64,000 nt of DNA from Ornithinicoccus halotolerans (GTDB lineage: Bacteria; Actinomycetota; Actinomycetes; Actinomycetales; Dermatophilaceae): positions 1-64,000 of the forward strand of contig NZ_WIQI01000002.1 in NCBI RefSeq assembly GCF_009602535.1. The letters run 5' to 3'. Position 1 is the first letter of the stretch; each line of letters begins with the position of its first letter. A model generated the notes under the pieces. It worked only from the letters and a program-made list of their open reading frames with translations, was not told the DNA's origin and did not search any database. This document shows positions 25,965-35,749 of this stretch, one piece after another. The translations under genes and the position numbers were made by a program.

Positions 25965-27674
25965 CTAGCCGGTCTGCGTGACCCCTAGCAGCTCGGCGTC
26001 CATGCTGAGGTCGCTAGAGGTGGGCTGGTCCTGGTGGACCTCGACGGCGAGCACGTTTGTCCCCGCCACTACCTGCGAGGGGTTGAGGGAGAAGGATCGC
26101 CAGGCTCGCTCTGCGTTGCCCCAGCGACCGGATGCCGCCGCGGTGGCGCCGTCCACCGTCCCTGCGGGCATGTTGTCGCGGGCCACCTCGTGGCCGTTGA
26201 GGTAGACGACGGCACCGTCGTCTGCGAGCAGCCGCAGCGTCAACTCGACTGGCTCCTGCTCTGCAGTGAAGGACATCCGGAAGTAGCTGGCCATGTACTT
26301 CTCCCAGCTTGAGGGCCCAAACCCGATCACAGTCGCCTCGTCTCCGTCGCCGTACCCCAGCTCCGCGGGTCCAGCGCGCCATGAGGAGTCGTCGAACTCC
26401 GGGGCGGCCCACCCTGGCGGCCGCGGTCCACCGTCCCAGTAACGCCAGCCCGCCGCCGAGGGTGCGATGTACGTCACGTCCGTGCTGCCCGGCTCGTCAT
26501 CGGGAGGCGGGGGAGGGGGAGTCGGTGCGTGGTCGCTGCCCGGGTCGCCCACGAACCGGACGAAGCCCTGGGCGGGCACCCCACTGACCCGGGTGAAGTC
26601 CCCGCCGGCGACCAGCCCGTCGGGCGAGGCGGCAATGGCGTACACCCCCCAGTACCGGTCGAACCGAGGCTCGAAGGCCGTGAGTGCCCCAGTCTCGGCA
26701 TCCGCCGCGAGCAGCTTCAGCTCACTGTCGCCCTGGTAGCCGTCGTGGAAGCCGAAGTAGGTGTGGCCACCGTGGTACTCGACAGCCTGCACGTCACCGT
26801 CCACTCGAATGTGCCACCGCCGGGCCCCGGTGCTGGTGGCCCAAGCGGTGATGTTGTTGAGTCCTGCCCCAAGCGCTCCGAACAGGCGGGTGCCGGTTGC
26901 GTCCAGAGTCAGGTCCAGCACGGCGCGGACGGTGTCGGCAAACACGGGTGGCAGCGCGCCGCCGGTCGTCGATGACACGGCACCGACCCCGGTGCGGCTG
27001 GCGCCCCCCAGGGAGGTGAACCGGCCACCGACGTAGAGAACCGCAGAGCCCGGGGACTTCACCAATGCCAGCACCTCGTCATTGGGGCGGGCGTTGAAGC
27101 CGGTGTCCACCGCCCCAGTAATTGGATGCAGCTTGGCCAGCCGGGGTCGAGGTGCCCCGCCGATCTCGGTGAACGCCCCGCCAACGTAGAGCTCCCCGGC
27201 CAGGTACTCCATGGCCAGAACTCCTCGGTCGGCGTGAGCGACGAACTCTGTGTGCAACTGGCCGGTGGCCAGCGAAACGCGGGCGATCCGGCCCCGCGAT
27301 GTGCCGTTCACCCAGCCGAACCAGCCGCCGAGGTAGAGGGACTGCCCATCGGTCGCGAGCGACCGGACCTGAGCGCTCGTGCGGACCCTGAAATCCCGCC
27401 GCAGCTCCCCGGTCGAGACAGAGAACGCGGCGACGTTCCGCCGATCCACCACCTCGCCCTGGCGGCTGCGCGCCTCGCTGAAGTCGCCGGCTACGTAGAC
27501 GGTGTCGCCGACGATCTGGGACGCGAAGACCCGGCCATTGAGTGTCCACGACTGCTCCGGAGTGCTCGACAGGGCGGCTCGTGCAGTCGGAGCCACGCCC
27601 AGCAGCAGCAGCACGCACAGCAGCGTGGACGTCAGGCTTCGCAGCGACCTCTTCCCGGACAGCCGCGTCGACAT
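25965..27674 (-). CDS. Secreted beta-propeller protein with C-terminal jelly-roll-like domain
   Basis: The 569-residue product has a signal peptide (LRSLTSTLLCVLLLLGVAPTARA), about 370 residues of propeller repeats (VYVAGDFSEARSRQG, LYVGGAFTEIGGAPRPRLAKL, LYVGGRFTSLGGASRTGVGA), a proline-rich linker with six consecutive prolines, and a C-terminal domain of about 165 residues (WRAGPAELGYGDGDE, YFRMSFTAEQEPVEL, LADDGAVVYLNGHEVARDN). The C-terminal domain recurs at the end of the 1361-residue protein next door. ATG 27674 is preferred over GTG 27695. No catalytic residues stand out. Confidence 0.8.
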   Translation of the reverse strand: MSTRLSGKRSLRSLTSTLLCVLLLLGVAPTARAALSSTPEQSWTLNGRVFASQIVGDTVYVAGDFSEARSRQGEVVDRRNVAAFSVSTGELRRDFRVRTSAQVRSLATDGQSLYLGGWFGWVNGTSRGRIARVSLATGQLHTEFVAHADRGVLAMEYLAGELYVGGAFTEIGGAPRPRLAKLHPITGAVDTGFNARPNDEVLALVKSPGSAVLYVGGRFTSLGGASRTGVGAVSSTTGGALPPVFADTVRAVLDLTLDATGTRLFGALGAGLNNITAWATSTGARRWHIRVDGDVQAVEYHGGHTYFGFHDGYQGDSELKLLAADAETGALTAFEPRFDRYWGVYAIAASPDGLVAGGDFTRVSGVPAQGFVRFVGDPGSDHAPTPPPPPPDDEPGSTDVTYIAPSAAGWRYWDGGPRPPGWAAPEFDDSSWRAGPAELGYGDGDEATVIGFGPSSWEKYMASYFRMSFTAEQEPVELTLRLLADDGAVVYLNGHEVARDNMPAGTVDGATAAASGRWGNAERAWRSFSLNPSQVVAGTNVLAVEVHQDQPTSSDLSMDAELLGVTQTG

Positions 27675-27802
27675 GCCCTGACCTCGATCCGGCACCCGCC
27701 GAAGCCCATGCGGCTAGCGTGACGGGCGACCACCGAGTGCTCACGATCCTCCGGGCTCGAGGATGTTGTCAAGGATCCTGTCGAGAACCCCTTGCCTGAG
27801 CC

Positions 27803-27830
27803 TTGACCCAGGCTTTACTGTCGCTTTACT
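27803..27830 (+). promoter_or_regulatory. Candidate promoter of the large multidomain gene
   Basis: TTGACC (27803-27808) and TTTACT (27825-27830) are 16 bases apart, about 48 bases ahead of the ATG at 27878. It is a good sigma-70-type match in a gene-free stretch. Confidence 0.45.
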
Positions 27831-27877
27831 TGCGTCCCCGGCGTCGGCGCCGGGAAGGGGTTTGGGAAGTGCATGTC

Positions 27878-30800
27878 ATGAGCCACACTGTCCTGTTGCG
27901 TTCCCCTGGTCGATGGATCGCCGTGTGCGGGGCGATCCTGGCGCTGTTGCTTGCGGGCACGGGACCCTGGATGGCCCAGGCGGCGCCGGGTGGCTGGCTT
28001 CCGCCGGCGGCTGTCCCGGTGGATCCAGCGACCCGGACCGGTCTGGCGCCTGATGTGGCGGCAGCCTCCTGTTGGGAGATCAAGGAGCTGCACCCAGCCT
28101 CCGCGGACGGTCCGTACTGGCTACTGACGCCAAAGATGACAGCGCCGGAGCAGTTCTGGTGTGACATGACCACCGACGGAGGCGGGTGGGTTCGCGTCGG
28201 TGCTGGCAGGGAACAATGGGAGGCCGACTACGACGGCAAGGACCGACCCGAAGAGCTGCTGGCCGAGCAGCCCCCACTCACACGCACAGTCCAGTTGCCC
28301 GCGACCACGATCGATGCCCTCCTGGACGGTGGCCGGGTGGACAATCTCGCTGAAGGCGTCCGAGTGCGGCGGGCTGTGGATGCGACCGGGACCGCGTGGC
28401 AGGAAGTGCGATTCTCGTTCGCCAACCGGGACCGTTGGGCATGGACGATGGGCGCTGAGCACCGGGTTAGCGGCTGGCGCTTCGACGGACTGACGGGTTC
28501 GGGGGGGCAGAGCAACAGCTTCGGTAGCGGCCAGGGCCTCAACCGTGTCAACGCCTCGATCCAGTCGCAACAGGGATACCGATGGGGTTTCGCCTACGGC
28601 ACCCAGGTCATCGGTACCAACTCGGCAACGACCTACCTCTGGTCCAGCAGCAACGGACAGGGCAGCGCCTTGCCATACGCGGAGGTCTATCTGCGGCCCC
28701 GGCTCACTACCGCTGACGTCGTGTTCACGGACCTACCCGACGACGGCAGTGCTCCCATCGAGATGACGCCGGCCGCCGAGAGCCGGGCGATGGTGAACCC
28801 CTGGGGGGTCAGCGGGACGGCTGGGAGCACGAGCGGCGAGGCTGACGTCGAGGTGCAGGCGCTGGAGCAGATCGGCGACGTCATGTATGTCGGCGGAAAC
28901 TTCCGCTGGGTCCAACGAGACGCGTCCGGTTCGGGACGGGTGGAACAGTCCTTCCTGGCCGCGTTCAACGCCAGCACGGGCGAGTGGATCACCGGGTTCC
29001 GGCCCGACCTGAACGAGCAGGTCCGTGCACTGACGGCCCTGCCCAACGGCACCCTTGCCGTGGGCGGGGACTTCACTACTGCGAGCGGGGAGCCTTCCCC
29101 TGGACTGGTTGCGGTGGATCCCGTGACCGGCGCCCGCGTGCAGAACTGGGGGCCCCTCATGGAGAACGGGCTATCTCCGGGGCTGGTGCGGGTACGTAGC
29201 CTCGAGGCCAAAGATGGGTGGCTCTATCTCGGGGGCAACTTCACACACATGAGCAACCCGGATGGGTCGGGCCGCGTCTACGCGCGCAATGGGGGGCGAG
29301 TAGCCGCCGCCACCGGCCAACCGGACAACTGGAACCCTGAGTTCAACGGATCGGTGTTGGATCTCTCTGCCGCCGAGGACGGTACAAAGACCTACTTCTC
29401 CGGGTTCTTCGGTACCTCACGGACCGAGACCGCTTGGCGAGCCGCGGCGGTGATGGCTGACGGAAGCGGTGAGCTCGACCCAGTGCCGTGGAACCCAGTG
29501 TGGAGCAGGAGCATCAGCACGGGGTACCAGTGGACGATCGACCAGCGAGGTGACCGCGTGTGGGTCGGCGGGGCGGAGCACAGCCTGTTCGACTTTGCCA
29601 CTAGCGACTACCGGAAGTTGGGTGGGAGCATCACCAAGCGCGGAGGTGATTTCCAGGCGATCGAGGCTGAGGGAGAGCTCGTGTATGCGGGCTGCCACTG
29701 CAACGACTGGATATACCAGGACGCCTACACCTGGCCCGACGTCGGCACGGGATGGACGCAGGCCGACTCCATCGGGTGGTTCGGCCTCTGGGACGCGTCT
29801 GATGGCCGCTACGTGCCTCAGTTCACACCGCATTTCCGGCTCCGGCTGGGACGGGGTATCTGGGCCATTGAGATCGCCGACGACGGCACTGTCTGGGCTG
29901 GCGGTGACATCACGAGCGGTATGACCTCCTCAGGTGGGCGCTGGCTGGGGGGCTTCGGGCGTTGGCCGGCGCGTGACACTGCCGCGCCTGGGCGGCCGGG
30001 CAACCTACGGGCGGTCTCCCAGGACGCCGGTTCAGTGACACTTGCGTGGAACGGTGCCGCCGGCGCCCCGTCGGGTTACCAGATCTTGCGGGACGACCGC
30101 GTCATCGCCACCACCAACGGCGGCCTGTCGGTGACGGTGTCCAAGGGCGGAGCGAATCGGTTCTTCGTGCGGGCAGTCGACGCGGCGGGCAACGTGTCCG
30201 CCAGCTCGCCGGTGTTCGAGACCGGTGACGGCAACCCACCGCCGGTACCGGTGATCGCCCACGAGGCAGAGGCCCTCGAGGTCACGCTCGACGGGTCCGG
30301 GTCAACTGATGACGGCAGCATCGTGGAGTACCGCTGGGACCTGGGCGACGGCTCCACGGCGACCGGTCCAGTGGTGACGCATGCCTACGTCACCACTGGG
30401 CGTTATGAGGTCCGGCTGACCGTGGTCGATGACCTTGGAGCCGTCCGCACCGCTACCACTGATCTCGAGGTGTCGATGCCGGCACCGACCGACGCCTACG
30501 GCGCGGCCGTGCTCCAGGACAACCCGTTCCTGTACTGGCGCCTGAACGAGGCCGGTGGTGATGTCGCGCAGGACTACGGGGGTGAGCACCACGGCGGAAA
30601 CTACTACGGCGGAGTGACTCGCCAGGCGACTGGTGCGCTGACCGGTACGAACGATGCCGCGGTCGTGCTCGACGGAAGCTCCGGACACGTCGTGGGGCGG
30701 CCCAACACGGAAGTGAGCAACCCCGGACCGTTCTCCGCTGAGGTCTGGTTCCGCACCACCACGACTCGGGGCGGCAAGCTCATCGGCTTCGGCAACCAAC

Positions 30801-31963
30801 CCACGGGGCTGTCGAGCAACTACGACCGGCACGTGTTCATGCTCAACGACGGGCGGCTCGCTTTCGGGGTTTGGACGGGAAGCGAGAACAGGGCCACGAG
30901 CGCCGCGGCCTACAACGACGGTCAGTGGCACCACGTCGTGGCCACTCAGGGCAGCGAGGGTATGAGCCTGTACGTCGACGGTGACCTGGTTGCGAGCAAC
31001 CCGCAGACTTCTGCACAGAGCTACACAGGCTACTGGCGCCTCGGTGGTGACAGGGTCTGGAGCGGGGCCTCGAGCGGCTACCTAGCCGGCACGTTGGACG
31101 AGGCGGCTGTGTACACCACGGCACTGTCCGCCGACCGGGTCGCGTCCCACTACCGGGCCGGGACTGGGCAACCCGAGCCCAACGATGACCCGCAGGCTGC
31201 GTTTACAGCACAGACGTCGTGGTTGTCGCTCAGCGTGGACGCCGGAGACTCCACCGATCCTGACGGCGAGATCGACTCGTACGCGTGGGACTTCGGTGAC
31301 GGCTCCACCGCCACGGGCGTGAGTGCCACCCATGACTATGCCGCGGAGGGTACCTACACGGTCACCCTCACGGTGACGGACGACCGGGGAGCCACTGCGT
31401 CGACCTCCAAGCAGGTCACGGTGGTCGAGCCCGGCGATGCCGTGACCGAAACGGTGGTGGAACGGAACGCCTCGTGGGCCTGGTACTACGAGACAGCAGC
31501 GCCCCCGGCAGACTGGATGGAGCCACGTGCTGACCTCTCCTCGTGGTCGACCGGCCCCGCCCCTCTCGGCTTCGGGTTCGCGCAGGTAGCCACCGACATC
31601 GACATCGATGGCCCAACGTCGGATCGGCCGCTGGCGGCCTACTTCGTGCGCACTTTCGAAGTGGCTGACGCGTCTCGTGTCGAGTCGCTGGTACTGGACA
31701 CCGTGGCAAACGACGGGGTAGTGGTCTACGTGAACGGGGTCGAGGTCGGGCGGCACAACATGCCCGCAGGGGAGATCACCCACTCCTCGTACGCGACGTC
31801 GGCCCGCAACGTCACCACGGCAAACAATGATCCCGTGGTTATCGAGGTACCCGTTGAGCTACTGGTGGATGGAACGAACGTGGTCGCGGTGCAGGAGCAC
31901 TTGAACTACCGGAACACCCGCGATGTCAGTTTTGAGCTCGACGCCGTCCTCACGTCCCGGTAG
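27878..31963 (+). CDS. Giant secreted multidomain protein (fibrinogen-like, propeller, Fn3, PKD, LamG)
   Basis: The 1361-residue product has a signal peptide (AVCGAILALLLAGTGPWMAQA). Domains in order: a fibrinogen-like module (SCWEIKELHP, FWCDMTTDGGGWVRVG); a delta-60-type propeller (about 295-690); an Fn3 domain (APGRPGNLRAVSQDAGSVTL); a PKD domain (YRWDLGDGSTATGP); a LamG domain (FLYWRLNEAGGDV, WHHVVATQGSEGMSLYVDG); a second PKD (YAWDFGDGSTATG); and a terminal domain with VANDGVVVYVNGVEVGR like that of the previous gene. No transmembrane or sortase signal is visible at the end. ATG 27878 gives the proper signal peptide. Likely a matrix adhesin or polysaccharide-binding protein. Confidence 0.82.
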   Translation: MSHTVLLRSPGRWIAVCGAILALLLAGTGPWMAQAAPGGWLPPAAVPVDPATRTGLAPDVAAASCWEIKELHPASADGPYWLLTPKMTAPEQFWCDMTTDGGGWVRVGAGREQWEADYDGKDRPEELLAEQPPLTRTVQLPATTIDALLDGGRVDNLAEGVRVRRAVDATGTAWQEVRFSFANRDRWAWTMGAEHRVSGWRFDGLTGSGGQSNSFGSGQGLNRVNASIQSQQGYRWGFAYGTQVIGTNSATTYLWSSSNGQGSALPYAEVYLRPRLTTADVVFTDLPDDGSAPIEMTPAAESRAMVNPWGVSGTAGSTSGEADVEVQALEQIGDVMYVGGNFRWVQRDASGSGRVEQSFLAAFNASTGEWITGFRPDLNEQVRALTALPNGTLAVGGDFTTASGEPSPGLVAVDPVTGARVQNWGPLMENGLSPGLVRVRSLEAKDGWLYLGGNFTHMSNPDGSGRVYARNGGRVAAATGQPDNWNPEFNGSVLDLSAAEDGTKTYFSGFFGTSRTETAWRAAAVMADGSGELDPVPWNPVWSRSISTGYQWTIDQRGDRVWVGGAEHSLFDFATSDYRKLGGSITKRGGDFQAIEAEGELVYAGCHCNDWIYQDAYTWPDVGTGWTQADSIGWFGLWDASDGRYVPQFTPHFRLRLGRGIWAIEIADDGTVWAGGDITSGMTSSGGRWLGGFGRWPARDTAAPGRPGNLRAVSQDAGSVTLAWNGAAGAPSGYQILRDDRVIATTNGGLSVTVSKGGANRFFVRAVDAAGNVSASSPVFETGDGNPPPVPVIAHEAEALEVTLDGSGSTDDGSIVEYRWDLGDGSTATGPVVTHAYVTTGRYEVRLTVVDDLGAVRTATTDLEVSMPAPTDAYGAAVLQDNPFLYWRLNEAGGDVAQDYGGEHHGGNYYGGVTRQATGALTGTNDAAVVLDGSSGHVVGRPNTEVSNPGPFSAEVWFRTTTTRGGKLIGFGNQPTGLSSNYDRHVFMLNDGRLAFGVWTGSENRATSAAAYNDGQWHHVVATQGSEGMSLYVDGDLVASNPQTSAQSYTGYWRLGGDRVWSGASSGYLAGTLDEAAVYTTALSADRVASHYRAGTGQPEPNDDPQAAFTAQTSWLSLSVDAGDSTDPDGEIDSYAWDFGDGSTATGVSATHDYAAEGTYTVTLTVTDDRGATASTSKQVTVVEPGDAVTETVVERNASWAWYYETAAPPADWMEPRADLSSWSTGPAPLGFGFAQVATDIDIDGPTSDRPLAAYFVRTFEVADASRVESLVLDTVANDGVVVYVNGVEVGRHNMPAGEITHSSYATSARNVTTANNDPVVIEVPVELLVDGTNVVAVQEHLNYRNTRDVSFELDAVLTSR

Positions 31964-32014
31964 TGCGGACCGGGGGTCGCTGACGAGCGATGACGGTTCG
32001 CCTCGCTCTGGGAG

Positions 32015-32043
32015 ACCGCCTCATACTCCTCTACCGAGGCGGT
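32015..32043. terminator. Possible terminator between convergent genes
   Basis: ACCGCCTC (32015-32022) pairs with GAGGCGGT (32036-32043) around a 13-base loop, overlapping the 3' end of the glycosyltransferase gene. The stem is modest and no T-tract follows. Confidence 0.3.
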
Positions 32044-32950
32044 GCAGCGCGCCTAGCACATGCTCTCCGGACGGGGGCCACAGCGCCACCAGCGAGGCGA
32101 CCAGCCAGCGCCACTGACGGGGGTCGCGGCGCAGCACCTGCCCGGCGTACTGCCACGCATCTCGCCGATCCCCGCTGCAGGCGTGGGCGAATGCCACCTG
32201 CCCCAGCAGGCGGGCGGCAGCTTGCGGGTTGGCGGCAACGTCGGGGTGACGTTCCAGCATCCATAGCGAACTGTCGATCTTGGTATCCCAGCGGCGCGAG
32301 AAGTAGGACGCGCGGCCCCAACGGACGTGGACAAGCGGCTGGTCGACGTGGACCACTGGATGGAGGGAGGCAGCTCGCAACAAGATGTCCCAGTCCTCGT
32401 TCTGGCTACCAGGAACGTCTTCGTCGATCAGTCCTAGGTCGCCGAGCAGCCGGTCGCGGCGGAAGAGGAGGGTCGATGAATGCAGCATGGACATGCGGGA
32501 GCGCACCAGCATCGCGTGGGTGACACGGTCAGTGCCAGCGTATCGAGGGCTGGAACGCCCCTCGTACTCCACGATGATGGATGAGGATGCCAGCGGCGCC
32601 TCCGGTTCCTGTTGTAGTGCTGCCACCTGCCGCTCGAGCTTGGTTGCCTCCCAGTAGTCATCGTCGTCGCAGAACGCCACCAACTCGGTGTCCGCGGCCA
32701 GGATGCCGGTGTTCCGGGCCCCAGCCAGCCCGGGCGACCGGCTATTGGAGACGACTGTCACAGGTCGGTCCCCATCACGTCGCAGGGCCTCCTCGGGATC
32801 CGCGCGGTCATAAACGACGAGCACCCGCACGGCTCCGCGGTAGTGCTGTCCCCGCGCTGCCTCGATCGCCTGACGAACCTGCTCAGGCCGGTTGTGCGTG
32901 GGGATGATGACGGTCACTGACGGCGTGACGCGACTGGCCGGTGCGGTCAT
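32021..32950 (-). CDS. Family 2 glycosyltransferase
   Basis: The 309-residue GT-A fold enzyme has VTVIIPTHNRPEQVRQAIEA at the start, GLAGARNTGI, the metal-binding FCDDDDYWE (about 93-101), and NEDWDILLRAA near the catalytic base. It would add a sugar from a nucleotide donor during polymer assembly in the cytoplasm. ATG 32950 has GAAGGGAG upstream. The sequence upstream of that ATG in the same frame is not family-like. It is downstream of the polymerase/ligase gene, in the same direction. Confidence 0.85.
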   Translation of the reverse strand: MTAPASRVTPSVTVIIPTHNRPEQVRQAIEAARGQHYRGAVRVLVVYDRADPEEALRRDGDRPVTVVSNSRSPGLAGARNTGILAADTELVAFCDDDDYWEATKLERQVAALQQEPEAPLASSSIIVEYEGRSSPRYAGTDRVTHAMLVRSRMSMLHSSTLLFRRDRLLGDLGLIDEDVPGSQNEDWDILLRAASLHPVVHVDQPLVHVRWGRASYFSRRWDTKIDSSLWMLERHPDVAANPQAAARLLGQVAFAHACSGDRRDAWQYAGQVLRRDPRQWRWLVASLVALWPPSGEHVLGALHRLGRGV

Positions 32951-33101
32951 GGTCGGGCTCCCTTCTCCGGTACGTCGCGAGCAGCGGCGCTGAGGCAGGG
33001 GACGATGGTGATTCCGTGCTGGGGACGTGGGCGGGACTGCCGAGGGGTGCTGGTCAGCGGACCGGCGCGGCCGGAAGGGCTCACTTGCACTCTTCGCGTG
33101 G

Positions 33102-34424
33102 TCACAGCAGTCTCGCAGGTGTGCGTGGTCCGCGGGCGGGGACGGTCTCAACCGTTCCATGTGCGCCGGTGCCCGAATGCCGAGGCGGGGCGGCGTCGAC
33201 CGGGCCTGCCATCGCGACCGCAGCGGCCACCATCAGGAGATGTAGCCCGACCGGCAGAAAACCGTAGTAGAACGCCTCTAGCATGCCGGCTACGAGCACG
33301 GCCCCAGCGATGATCCCCCCATGGTCACGGCGGCGCAGGCTGCGGGCGTAGGCGATCAGAAACCACCCCATGAACGCCACCACTGCGGGGACTCCATGAG
33401 AGTGGATGACAATCCAGAACTGCCCGTGAGTGCCGACCGGTGGAATGCTCGGGTCGGCAGAGGGCCTTGGTGCGCCCATGCCAAAAGTAGGTGACTCCTG
33501 CACGCTCACCAGCGTCTGCCGGTAGATGGTCAACCGGTCTTCGGTCGTGTCGCTGCCGCTTGTTCGGGACTCGATGTCTTCTGTGAGGTCGAGCTGTGTC
33601 ACGGACACCGCTGCGATGGCCCCCAGGCCCACCACAATGACGAGGATCCGCGGGTTGCCCAGCAGCAGGTAACGCAGCCCCAAATAGATCGCGATGACGC
33701 CGAGGGCAAGGAACATGCCGCGGTTCGACGTTGCTTGGGCTGGTATCAGTGAGACTGGGACCATCGCCGCAATCCACCAGAATCGACGCTCCCTACGGAC
33801 GTGCCACAGGTAGAGGAAGACGAACGGGAGGAGGAATGAGTAGGCGTTGCCCCAGTTGTTCGTATAGAGGAAGGGCGCGCTCGGCCGCGGGTCGATCTGG
33901 ACCCACCCGTCAGGGTTGTACTGAGCGAACCGGCGCACGACCATGTGGTTGACCAGCTCGTTGTTCACCAGTGCGCCCGGCAGCACGTACGACAGCGGGG
34001 TCCTGACCACCGCTTCCTGCATCATCATGCCGAGGAATCCCCCCACGGTGGTCACCCCCCAGAAGACGGTGAGAATGCCGGCGACCACGCGCTCCGTTAA
34101 CTGAGCGCGAGCGTTGTAGACATAGATGAACAGCGCGGTGGCGGCATAGTAGTGCATCGCTCGGTAGCCGAAGCCAACGAAGCGGCCGAGGGTGTCCAGT
34201 TGACTTGCCGAGAGAGTCATCCACACGATGAAAACCAGCCAGAGTCCGAATCCCCTCGGCACCTCGACCCGTCCGGCGCGCCCAAGGTAGAGGGCCATGA
34301 CGGCGCCCATCGCGATCCAGATCACGTCGGCCACGCCGAGCCCCCACCAGAGCGGGTAGAGCCCGACCGTCGCGGCCAGCGGCCAGGCAGGCAGCGCGTG
34401 GCGACCGTCGGTGGCGAGGGTCAT
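33102..34424 (-). CDS. O-antigen ligase/polymerase-like membrane protein
   Basis: The 440-residue protein has about ten hydrophobic spans and a large extracytoplasmic loop, with a conserved-type RTSGSDTTEDRLTIYRQTLVSVQ segment and GTHGQFWIVIHSHGVPAVV, as in WaaL/Wzy-type O-antigen ligase-family proteins. It would polymerise or transfer lipid-linked glycan at the outer face of the membrane. The ATG overlaps the stop of the phosphotransferase gene (ATGA). Whether it acts as polymerase or ligase cannot be decided; a second such protein is at 54174-55565. Confidence 0.78.
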   Translation of the reverse strand: MTLATDGRHALPAWPLAATVGLYPLWWGLGVADVIWIAMGAVMALYLGRAGRVEVPRGFGLWLVFIVWMTLSASQLDTLGRFVGFGYRAMHYYAATALFIYVYNARAQLTERVVAGILTVFWGVTTVGGFLGMMMQEAVVRTPLSYVLPGALVNNELVNHMVVRRFAQYNPDGWVQIDPRPSAPFLYTNNWGNAYSFLLPFVFLYLWHVRRERRFWWIAAMVPVSLIPAQATSNRGMFLALGVIAIYLGLRYLLLGNPRILVIVVGLGAIAAVSVTQLDLTEDIESRTSGSDTTEDRLTIYRQTLVSVQESPTFGMGAPRPSADPSIPPVGTHGQFWIVIHSHGVPAVVAFMGWFLIAYARSLRRRDHGGIIAGAVLVAGMLEAFYYGFLPVGLHLLMVAAAVAMAGPVDAAPPRHSGTGAHGTVETVPARGPRTPARLL

Positions 34425-35749
34425 GTCGCTGAGCTCTTCCGCTCCCGCTGCAGGAGAGTTCGGGCACTGGCGAGCAGGTCGAGCACCGCTTCGGCTGGTA
34501 GCTCGTGATGCCGCCAACCCACTTGTGCAGCAGCCAGAGCCGCGTTGCGCTCGGCGATGGTTAGCGCGTAGACAGCGGCGATGACGGCCCTCTGCTGTGG
34601 TCCTGCGCCTAGCGCCTGCAGGACCGGGCGGGCCCGCTCGGCCCCATCCCGTAGTTGCCGGCCTGTGCCCGTCGCCGGCATCGGACCGATCGCATTCAGG
34701 TGCCAGTGCAGGGCGTCCATACCGGCCGGGGCGTCAGGCTCGCTGTACTCCCAGTCCCAGAGCCACGTGGTGCCCGCCCGGTCACGACCGGCGTTCCACG
34801 GCACCATGTCACCGTGCCAGCGACTAGCGACGGGGACCACAGCGGTAGCGGACCGCACATCTTCCCCCAGGTAGCGGGCGGCGGCCACCACCTCGGCCGC
34901 GGCGTGGGACCGGCCGGACACAGCCAGCCGGTGGAGCCGCCCCATCAAGCGGGCCACCTGTCCGGTCCGGGCAGCGGTGTCTCGACGGATCACGGGGAAG
35001 AGCCCAGCCAAGGCGCCTGTCGAAACCGCCTGCCGGCCGCGGAGCTGCACGATGTCGCGAGGGAGCGGTTCGGTCAGCAGGTACGGACGATTCCCGAGCC
35101 TCCCCGCGCCTAGCACGCGCGGACTACGTGCCGCCGAGCTCTCAGAACCATCGGCGAGGCATCGCACAGCCGCGGTCTCAGCGAGCACCATTCCTTCTGT
35201 CAAGGGGTTCCATGCCAACTTGGCGTAGCCGACCGCGCGACCCTCGGTCGTGAACAGTTGCAGAGTGGGCTTGGCGTTGGGGCCCCGCCGTACACCACAC
35301 AGCGGGATCAGACTCGGCTCGTCGAGGAGCACCGCGAACTGGGTGAGCGGCTCGCTGTGCAACGCCTCATGGGTTGGCCGGTCCGTCGGGGTGGCCACGC
35401 TGAGCACCCTCCTGGAAGGCAGCGCCCGGGTAGCGGCATGAAGGGCCAGCACCACTCGAGCAACGCGACGCCGGCGGGACCGAAGCCCCCGGTAGGCAGT
35501 GAGGGCGCGGGCGGTGGCGGGCCTGGGTCCGACGCCGACCAGAAGATGCGGACTGCTCGTGGAGGGCAGCACCCGGAGGCGGTGCTGCACCTCCCACCCC
35601 GGGTCGGTCTTGCGCCCACCGCCACTGAGGTCGATCCGCAGCAGCCCCGCGGCCAGGTCAGTGCCCCACAGCTGGTGGATGAGCCGGTCGAGGTGCTCGG
35701 AGCCGCTACCGGTGGTGGTCCCCCCCGCGGCAGTCAACAATGTCGTCAC
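34421..35749 (-). CDS. Phosphotransferase-like protein (APH/choline-kinase fold)
   Basis: The 442-residue product contains the kinase catalytic signature RWHGDMVPWN (HGD at about 312-314) and WDWEYSEPDAP (metal-binding aspartate), as in aminoglycoside/choline kinases. The N-terminal 180 residues are not recognisable and may hold a divergent N-lobe. The GTG start overlaps the sulfotransferase stop, and its end overlaps the next gene, so the three genes form a coupled string. It may phosphorylate a sugar or polymer intermediate. A decayed partial copy lies at 41806-42045. Confidence 0.72.
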   Translation of the reverse strand: MTTLLTAAGGTTTGSGSEHLDRLIHQLWGTDLAAGLLRIDLSGGGRKTDPGWEVQHRLRVLPSTSSPHLLVGVGPRPATARALTAYRGLRSRRRRVARVVLALHAATRALPSRRVLSVATPTDRPTHEALHSEPLTQFAVLLDEPSLIPLCGVRRGPNAKPTLQLFTTEGRAVGYAKLAWNPLTEGMVLAETAAVRCLADGSESSAARSPRVLGAGRLGNRPYLLTEPLPRDIVQLRGRQAVSTGALAGLFPVIRRDTAARTGQVARLMGRLHRLAVSGRSHAAAEVVAAARYLGEDVRSATAVVPVASRWHGDMVPWNAGRDRAGTTWLWDWEYSEPDAPAGMDALHWHLNAIGPMPATGTGRQLRDGAERARPVLQALGAGPQQRAVIAAVYALTIAERNAALAAAQVGWRHHELPAEAVLDLLASARTLLQRERKSSAT

